NCBI GenBank assembly: GCA_025449115.1
Contig: JAHLKC010000028.1
Span: forward strand, 124,001 to 188,000
Direction of reading: 5' to 3'
Length of the DNA: 64,000 nucleotides
DNA from: Chytridium lagenaria
Lineage: Eukaryota > Chytridiomycota > Chytridiomycetes > Chytridiales > Chytridiaceae
Each line of letters starts with the position of its first letter. Positions within the stretch are counted from its first letter, which is position 1. Positions 57,390-64,000 of the stretch are shown piece after piece. The notes under the pieces are model-generated. The model was given only the letters and a program-made list of their open reading frames with translations, did not search any database and was not told the origin of the DNA. A program made the translations under genes and the position numbers.

Positions 57390-58109
57390 ATGGCTGCCTC
57401 AAAACAAGCACCGATCGATATTGGCGAGCTACCCTTCCTCAGCTCCAGTCTGTCCGGGCTCAAATGGAGGAGGTGGGCATCCGATGAAACAGGAATCATG
57501 TTTTTAATGCTGGAAATAGGAATTGCAACATCTTTCGGGATCGTATGCGTCGTTAAAGCAAGCACAGGCCAAGTTTAATGATAGCATGAGTCTTTAAACA
57601 ATCTTTCGAGCAAGACGGGTATGTTCGTGTCTGCTGTGTAGACTATTGACATTCTTGTTAGGTCCACTACTGGTTCCTCTGACGAGCTCTATATCCTTTT
57701 CTCATATTTATTTCACCTTTTGCCGACTTTATATTTTATTTACTTTAACTCGTTCAAAACCTCTATGTCCCTGGAGCTTGCAGATGCTGAAAGTGTGATG
57801 GTTGATGTCGGAACTGGTTACTTTATTCAAAAGGTTTCTTACTATGCATGCAGTCAACTAACTAACAAATTCAAGAGCGTTCCTGACGCAAAAGAGTATT
57901 TCAAGGGAAAGGTGACCTACTTGAAGACGAACCTCGAAAAGTTGCATCTACGTTAACACAGCGCGAGCAGCAATATCGGGTAAGCATTTTCAGTTTTATT
58001 TTCATGGTGTATTACACAAACTCTTCGTTTAGTTCTGACCGATGTCATGCAAGCGAAAATGGAACAGGCGCAGGCATCGCAGCAGGCTTCTGCGGCAGCG
58101 AAAGCTTGA
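57390..58109 (+). CDS. PFD5: Prefoldin subunit 5
   Basis: The start at 57390 gives MAASKQAPIDIGELP then LQSVRAQMEEEI after a short intron. The first helix continues IATSFGSYASLKQAQAKFND. The beta-hairpin region has DELY and SLELADAESVMVDVGTGYF, where VDVGTGYF is the alpha-class prefoldin signature, and the second helix has VPDAKEYFKGKVTYLKTNLE then TLTQREQQYRVLTDVMQAKM. The stop is at 58107-58109, with AATAAA about 40 nt beyond. Prefoldin passes nascent actin and tubulin to the CCT chaperonin. A region of about 110 nt between 57640 and 57760 is probably an intron plus a slip. Confidence 0.88.
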
Positions 58110-58693
58110 TGTCGCATCATTCTTGTACAAAACAAACCTCGCTGCGCAATAAACATATACATGAGAGACACTCCAAATGGATATGTTGATGAAGTATTTG
58201 TAGTGGTTTTTCCCTTTTATATTGAAAACTGGATGGTGTATAACTTTTGCTAGTCATATAGTAAATGGTTGGCGACGAGGAAGTTTCATCAACATCCGCA
58301 ACATACGGGGAAAGTGACGGGGAATTCACGAAGTTGAATTTTTTGGGCTTTTGGGGATACTGCTTATAATGGTTGAATATATGATGTACATAAGAGAGTA
58401 ATACTATTTTGTGCCCCCCCCCAAAAAAAAGCGCATCTATTCTACATTAAAACTGTACAGTGAGCCCATTGAAACAATGAAGAAAAGGGCTGGAGGGTTG
58501 AAGTGAAGAAGGTGGTGGATTGCTCGAAAAAAAATAAAAGTATCCCCTATTTTTTGCTCAGGACGGACCAACAAACAAAGCCGTTGACAATGCCACATCG
58601 TTTCAAGAAATTAAATACAATGATATGCTTTGTTCAACATAAATAAAGAGGGATAGTTAATTCAGCCGTCCTCAGCCATTAAACTCGACTTAT
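58110..58693. other. Intergenic region, return to the looser sequence type
   Basis: I see no gene. It has a C/A homopolymer pair near 58416-58431 and no codon-biased frame. It lies between the converging prefoldin 5 and CTK3 3' ends. Confidence 0.45.
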
Positions 58694-60523
58694 TCATCTT
58701 CTCCTATCCCCACCATAACCACCTCCCATATATGACCCTCCCGGAACGCCCGGAGGCATCGGTGACGGTCCATGCCCATACCCATACCCAGACATCGGCC
58801 TATTCTTCAGATGTCCACCACCGCCACCACCATTGTAATACCCTTGTTGTTGATTATAATGATGCTGAGAATGATGATAATGATGCGGTTGATGATATGG
58901 TGGTGGTGGAGGCGTGGAGGTAGCAGCGATGACGCAGAAGCGCCGGTGGTCCATCATCATCCCCGTATGAATGATATGCGCTTGCGTAGCCATATAAGCC
59001 GCCGACTGATGTTGATTGTAACGCTGATCCATTCCACGAGAAGGGACGGCAATAGCAGGGCTTTTTGGTGACGGCTGCGATATCGCTGAGAAGGGTGGTT
59101 TGACGCCATTCGCCGCCGCCGCCGCCGCAATTTCTTTCCGCAAAACTGCTTCCTGGATAGCCGGAAAGTCTAGATCCGAGAGCGCGAGGGTGCGATCCCA
59201 AATATCATCGAATTCAGAGCGAGGGCGGGTAGCGGGGTCTGTAGGTGTGAGTTTGGGAGACTTTGTGCGGAGCTTGAGGTCAATGTCTTGGGAGCGACGA
59301 CGTTTTAGGGTGGGGGAATTGGGGTGGGAGTCGATGGCGTCGTTGCGAAACCAACCGTCTTCTCTGGCGCGTTTGTGCTGGAAAAGAAAAGGGATTAAAA
59401 TCGACGCGGATTCCACTTGAAGCCAAAATAATTGCATACCCTGTCGCGATCTTCTTCGATCGTCGTAGGATATCAGATTTGGAAAAGGTTTGTGGTGATG
59501 GACGCGCATTTTCACTAAGAGGTGGATATTCGGTTAAAAAGAAACACAAGGCGATTGCAAAATATAATTGAGTATCCTTACGAAGCACAGGCGCCTTTGC
59601 GTGAAATGTCGATAAACGCTGCTCAACACTCTCCAACTCTGCCGAATTAAATATGTTCTTGTTCTTCCAGACCTTGATGATCTGCAAAAATGAAAAAATT
59701 TTGATTATACAGCAGGGCAAATGAGGTCTACTTTCGAACGTTATTAACGTTGCTAAGTCCTCCCTCATCATCATCCGGAACAACCGTTGAAAAGATCCAG
59801 TCCAGGTCCTGCCGAACTAGGTCAATGTACGCCTTGAAGCCGACCTTGACACCGAGTTGGCATAGAGCGTCCAGCACCCATAGGAGTTCAGACGGTTTCA
59901 AGGATACGATCTGTTTGGAGAGTTGCATGATGATGTGGATGCAGTAGGTGATTGAGTATGGTGTAGGGGTGGGGATTAAGGGTTGAAGAAGACATGGGTG
60001 AGTTTTAAAATGCACAGCATGTTTTTTGGCTGAGGTTTTATGGGGTTTACGCAACAACAACAGCAGCAGCAAAGGTTTACTTTTGTTTTTAAACATATTA
60101 TAACGAGAGTTCAATCTAAAAGAGCACCAAAGCTTCATGGAGATGCCAAACATCTCAACAGCTCAGCAAGAAACCAAAAAAAGGGATGAAAAGGAGCTTA
60201 AACTCGCAAGCTCCACACTCTAAAATATCCATCCATCCGTCGCCTTCCAAAAGTCGCTTTGTCTCCTAATGATATCGACGTAAACCTATTCCTGCATCGA
60301 CACTCGAAAAGCCTTGAACACAGAAATGATACGAACCTCCACCATCTTCTCCTTGAATACAATCATACAGACTCTGGTAATGCTGTCTGTGAGCAGAAGC
60401 TAGAGCATAGTTGGCGACTTTTGATACAGCGTTTGAGGAGCCAGTGAGTTTTTCGAGGAAAGTCTTAAACTCCATCTTGCAGTCGAAGGCATCGGGCTCA
60501 TCGTCATCCGTTGAGTGCTGCAT
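58694..60523 (-). CDS. Ctk3-like CID-domain protein (CTDK-I gamma)
   Basis: The start at 60523 gives MQHSTDDDEPDAFDCKMEFK then FLEKLTGSSNAVSKVANYAL and YQSLYDCIQGE, the opening helices of a CTD-interacting domain. After an intron come LWVLDALCQLG, FKAYIDLVRQDLDWIFSTVV, PDDDEGGLSNVNNVR and KIIKVWKNKNIFNSAELESV. This order fits Ctk3, whose DSLC, V-x-x-D and VW-x-K-x-I elements are the same. The C-terminal half is new: HKRAREDGWFRNDAIDSHPN, a Lys/Arg patch KRRRSQDID, then a His/Pro/Gly/Tyr-rich tail ending GGYGGDRRR at 58694. Ctk3 is the regulatory third subunit of the kinase that phosphorylates Ser2 of the polymerase II tail. The acceptor near 60000 is uncertain. Confidence 0.72.
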
Positions 60524-61078
60524 TGGGCGATTTCCAACTTCGTTTTTTACTTTATTTTTCAAATTTGAATATTTATTAACACAACAAACAACAAGTTGAA
60601 TAAAAAAGTATATATACAGTTTTGGAATGGCATGCGTTGAAATGAGCGAAGGACCAAAAAAATAGATGGGTTAGGGCCATGAGGTATTTATACTAATACA
60701 GGAAATAAAGATGAAAATTGTTCATACCTTTTCAGTATCGCTTCGCTGGGATATGATCTGCTCAGACCACCAGCCCAGCGCGGTAAATGCACACATGAAC
60801 AAGCAAATAATCTCCAGCTTCCATCTCCTCAGCCTCATTGAGACCTACCACATTCCAAGAGAGGTGTCAATCATGGCCATCCTTTTGGTTCTTCTCCTTG
60901 ATGATCGCGGGTCGAGTTTTAATGAGATCTAGGAAATTACTCAACGGAGCACGAAGAAAACGATTGAGTTCATTTCAACACGCATGCGCATAATCTCGCC
61001 ATGTATTTAGTTGATATAAGGGAAAGTGTAGCAGCCTGCACAGTTTCTTTAAATGTGTGGACAAAGTGACGAATTCCG
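60524..61078. other. Divergent intergenic region
   Basis: I see no supportable gene. A 73-codon plus ORF (60711-60932) lacks codon bias. Confidence 0.4.
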
Positions 61079-61921
61079 ATGGAGATTTTAAAGTCAAAGG
61101 GTTTTCTTATATCGCCCAACTTTCTTCTTGGGCAGGTTTACGATACTTTGGGAGATACCATGCCGCTGATCAAGGAAATGGCTGTAAAAAGCCCTGTGTG
61201 GACTATGGGGCTAGCAATTTACATTTTGATTGAGAGTTTTCTGCTAAATCGCCTTGACAACGCGACTTTTGCGTATTCCGTATTTGAGGAGCTTCATACG
61301 CGTGTATCGGGACCGCAATTCTTTATGGTTGGATCGACCCCTACTTCAGCGCGACTCATCATGGTATTACTTTCTCGAACTCACGCTGTTGAGCCAGTGT
61401 GCTCTCGTCCAGAGCTTGTCTCAGAGGCTGTCGCGGATCTAGCTGAAGAATTAGGACACGTCACCTGTGGAGTCAAGTGTTGGACGCGCATTCTTTGTTG
61501 CAATATACCTTTTTGTGGGTTCATGTGCACATACCAAGATCGCGAATGGGGGTAGATCTTTGCGCAATATCGCGCCTCTGCTGGCCAGGGCGAGTAAATG
61601 GCTTTCTGAACGGCTGGCAATCAGTACAATGGGTCGATGCGGGTATTGCAGGCTAACGTTTGCGGCAGAAGCGATGGTTGTTGGAGACGTAAAAAAAAAA
61701 GCAAGGTAGTGCAATGGTTTAAGAGTTTGCTAAAGAAAAAGGAATGTCAAGGACGGTTGAGCGAGGGGGTTGATTTGATGGGGTTGGGAGGTATAACCTG
61801 TGCAACTATTGGATTGATGCTGGAAGAAGAGGAGGTAAGGATTTGGAGGAGACGTGCCGCAGATATTTTTCGTCAAATGCGTGCAGATATGTTGGTGATA
61901 TGGGTTGAGGGGAGGATCTAA
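61079..61921 (+). CDS. Unidentified protein with a hydrophobic segment
   Basis: ATG at 61079 opens 158 codons: MEILKSKGFLISPNFLLGQV, a hydrophobic segment WTMGLAIYILIESFLLNRLD, ELHTRVSGPQFFMVGSTPTS, then CSRPELVSEAVADLAEELGH. The frame then changes near 61466, and the next frame reads VGRAFFVAIYLFVGSC (hydrophobic) and PLLARASKWLSERL. A Lys-rich segment and MLEEEEVRIWRRRAADIFRQ end at 61921. Two membrane-like segments suggest an integral membrane protein. I recognise no family. An intron could replace one of the slips. Confidence 0.4.
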
Positions 61922-62325
61922 TTCGTGTATTTAAAATATGGATGAGAGCATTCATTTACTTGTTGAATTGGAAGTCGTGAAATACACGCAGTCACTTCCT
62001 TCTTGTCAAGATGCGTCGGGTAATTTCGACATTTAATTTAATTTCAAGCGTTTTGTATGCTTATATCATCTTAATGTAATAACAGAGGGATCCAACACGG
62101 ATGATAACGACTTTCTCGTTCTTCCAGGATTCTCATTCCTTCCATTAACCGACACTTATTCGACCATTCCCGAATCTCCCGAATGAAGCAAACAAAAGCC
62201 CCTCATTTCACGACGACTTTGAACCCCCATTTACAACGGGGCTAAAAAAAAGCCCTTAAACCCCCCATGTACAATCCACCCAATAACTATTATAGATTTA
62301 CACCCTTATCCCATAACATACCGCC
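61922..62325. other. Short intergenic region between convergent genes
   Basis: There is no gene. AT-rich at 61930-62080, then C-rich 3' flank of the otubain gene. Confidence 0.45.
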
Positions 62326-63284
62326 TCAAGCGTACACGATGTCATAGTGTCCCGGCCGATACAACAACGTAATCGTCGGCACCTCCACCCCCACCACCGG
62401 ATCCATCGGTGAGAATTCATGGAAATTAAGGTCCGTGTCTGTTGCATCCAGATCCGCGACTTTAATGTTGATTTTGAGAGCGTTTGACATGGCTACAATG
62501 TGAATTTGATCGGATTCAATGTTCACTTTGTGTTAAAGTTAGATGGGGGTGTTGGAAGACGAGGGTTCTTACTGGGTTCAACTTGGGAAGCGATGAAGGC
62601 GTCGAGACTGGGGTAGCTGTCAAGGATAAAGGCTTCGTAGAGGTCGCGGTTCTACAAAAATTGTTAAAATGTATAGTGAAAAAGATTCAAACCGTTTTCA
62701 AGAGAGCTGCTGTGACGAGACGCATGTAACAAACAATAGTATCGCTGGTATACTACACCGCGAAAATGTCAGATCCACCAACAAAATCAAATGCCCCAAA
62801 CCTCTGTCCTGAACATCTCCACAAGCTTTTCCGCCGCCTCCTCATACCTTTCCGCCCCCTCTCCAACTCCAACCGCCTCCCTGAACGGTTCATAAAAGTC
62901 CTCCGACACAATTGGATCATACCCCCCCTCCTTCAACAACCCTCTGGTCGCCTCTACAACCTCCACCGCCTTCCCCCTCCACTTCCCATCATCCCTCGCC
63001 ACAGCATCGCAAAACGCAAAGCAGAAAGCTCGTAGAAGCAGTTCCCGTCCTTCTTGATGGAACGCATGCAAGGGTGGGTTGTGGCGAGGGTTTCGATTTT
63101 ACGTTGAAAGATTGGAGAGCCTGTTGCGTATTCTAGACGGAGATGCGTGAGGTCTGTGAGGGCGCCTACGAGAGGCTGGTCGCCTGTGAGTTCTTGTTTG
63201 AGCTTGCGTTCGTAGTCGAGGATTTCTTGGTCGGTGGGGCGGTCGGGCATTGCATCGGTTGCTGCTGCTTGGGAGTCGGCCATG
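62326..63284 (-). CDS. Otubain-type deubiquitinase (OTUB1/2 family)
   Basis: The start at 63284 gives MADSQAAATDAMPDRPTDQE; the body reads LTHLRLEYATGSPIFQRKIE and then the OTU catalytic loop SIKKDGNCFYR/AF. The nucleophile Cys lies in DGNCFY. One base is missing right after TAC (about 63032), so the frame moves before RAFCFAFCDAV. Next come EGGYDPIVSEDFYEPFREAV and, after an intron near 62525-62575, ALKINIKVADLDATDTDLNF and the catalytic His in YRPGHYDIVYA at the C-terminus. Otubains cleave ubiquitin chains, OTUB1 preferring Lys48. Length, start and end fit the family, and Asp/Cys/His triad elements are all present. Confidence 0.9.
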
Positions 63285-63904
63285 ACGGTCAAATTTGTTG
63301 CGAAGTATTTACTTTGCAGAGTCAAAACAAGTCTCAAAATTGTAGGAGAAAGAGTGATGACAACACCATGTGTGGATCCGTATTATTATTCAAATGCATT
63401 TTAATATGGACACAAAACAGTAGTGACCGCCATACAGTCACGAAGCTTCTCGCAAGGTTAGGTGGCGTTGACGTCGCGTCCGCAACCAATATATATTACC
63501 GAAAACCGCCGGTCGCGTCGGCTCGTTACTCTAAAAATTCAAACATCTAGTTACCTGTCACCAAAGTGGAATTAATACATATTAAGGAACCAAAAGGGGG
63601 GATAAATAACGTAACAGAACTTGAATGGTGAGGAGGGGTGATGCGCGCCACGGTACCGTTGCAGATGATTGAGAGCTCAAAATCTGAGAAAAGGTTACGA
63701 CCATAACCAATCGCAATACGCGGAAACCTCTCGTGGAAGGGATTTCAAGTTGGATGGAAGAAGGCAATCTGGGATATCCGACAATAAAGTAGACCCGAAT
63801 CAAATGTGACATCTGATCATTATATTTATATTATTTATCTCAGAAATTTGGGAAAGCAGAAAAGTTGAAAAACTCGTTTCTGCACACCAACACCATCCAA
63901 GCAA
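63285..63904. other. Divergent intergenic region
   Basis: There is no supportable gene. It contains AT-rich DNA near 63815-63840 and the presumed promoters of otubain (minus) and the gene at 63905. Confidence 0.45.
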
Positions 63905-64000
63905 ATGGCCCCCACTGACGACGACGCTGTTTTGCTGGATGCTGCACCTATAGATGATAAGGACGATGAATTGGAGAAGGACACTGGAAGAGGGAGAGGC
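63905..64000 (+). CDS. N-terminus of an unidentified protein (runs off the window)
   Basis: ATG at 63905 opens MAPTDDDAVLLDAAPIDDKD and continues acidic then Arg/Gly (GRGRG) to the window end with no stop. Acidic-then-RGG starts occur in many RNA-binding proteins, but 32 residues do not allow a call. Confidence 0.4.
   Translation, partial: MAPTDDDAVLLDAAPIDDKDDELEKDTGRGRG

Noticed and set aside
21993..58109. Central block as a pseudogene graveyard
   Set aside because: Active-site and zinc-binding residues are intact throughout, and disabling changes are almost only single-base indels, with few nonsense changes.
18816..63284. Programmed ribosomal frameshifting as explanation for the breaks
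   Set aside because: Breaks are at unrelated sites in unrelated genes, in both directions, many in plain homopolymers; residual sequencing error is simpler.
1..64000. tRNA, rRNA, CRISPR arrays, transposons and retroelements
   Set aside because: I saw no tRNA arm/T-loop pattern, no spaced direct repeats, no terminal repeats and no transposase or reverse-transcriptase motif. The protease motif at about 32870 belongs to Ddi1, not to a retroelement.

Overview
The window is nuclear DNA from a zoosporic (flagellated) fungus, most likely a chytrid in the broad sense. Eukaryotic structure is plain: GT-AG introns, many only 38-55 nt with a CTGAC/CTAAC-like branch site, and no operons. A fungal lineage is suggested by a Zn(II)2Cys6-type DNA-binding motif, a KIN1-type kinase, a Bcs1-like AAA ATPase, a Ctk3-like CID protein and DNA polymerase V/Mybbp1a. 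A motile, ciliated stage is shown by BBS9, a CCDC77-like protein, DRC10/IQCD, ODAD3/CCDC151, DYNC2LI1 and CATIP. I cannot name genus or species.

Layout. (a) 1-21 kb: widely spaced genes with strong C/G third-position bias, low-complexity proteins, long homopolymers and microsatellites: a Sel1-like protein with a CaaX end, a Lys-rich protein carrying a 27-bp coding minisatellite, a membrane-anchored coiled-coil protein, an unidentified Ser/Pro/Gln-rich protein (minus), a tail-anchored protein, a GRAM-domain membrane protein and a Bcs1-like ATPase. (b) 22-58 kb: very compact DNA with weaker codon bias and genes on nearly alternating strands: RSL1D1/Utp30 (-), POL5 (+), BBS9 (-), a TPR protein (-), DDI1 (+), CCDC77-like (-), an NDUFAF8-like twin-CX9C protein (+), METTL16 (+), SF3A3/Prp9 (-), calcineurin B (+), Zn2Cys6 protein (-), KIN1-like kinase (+), PP2C (-), TOM70 (+), a small ORF (+), RAD51C-like (-), RPB11 (+), DRC10 (-), ODAD3 (+), RUN-domain protein (+), DYNC2LI1 (-), CATIP (+), an unidentified gene (-), prefoldin 5 (+). 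(c) 58.4-64 kb: looser, first-type DNA with a Ctk3-like CID protein (-), an unidentified gene (+), an otubain (-) and the first exon of another gene (+).

Two points dominate. First, many conserved, probably essential genes show single-base frame changes, often at homopolymers, even where motifs continue perfectly in the next frame. This looks like residual indel error in a draft long-read assembly rather than mass pseudogenisation, so many coordinates are envelopes. Second, cilium genes are concentrated in 27-57 kb, and two head-to-head pairs (DRC10/ODAD3 and DYNC2LI1/CATIP) have start codons only about 50 and 34 bp apart, which suggests shared bidirectional promoters for zoospore flagellum genes.

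Homology calls come from reading motifs against family knowledge; no database search was run.
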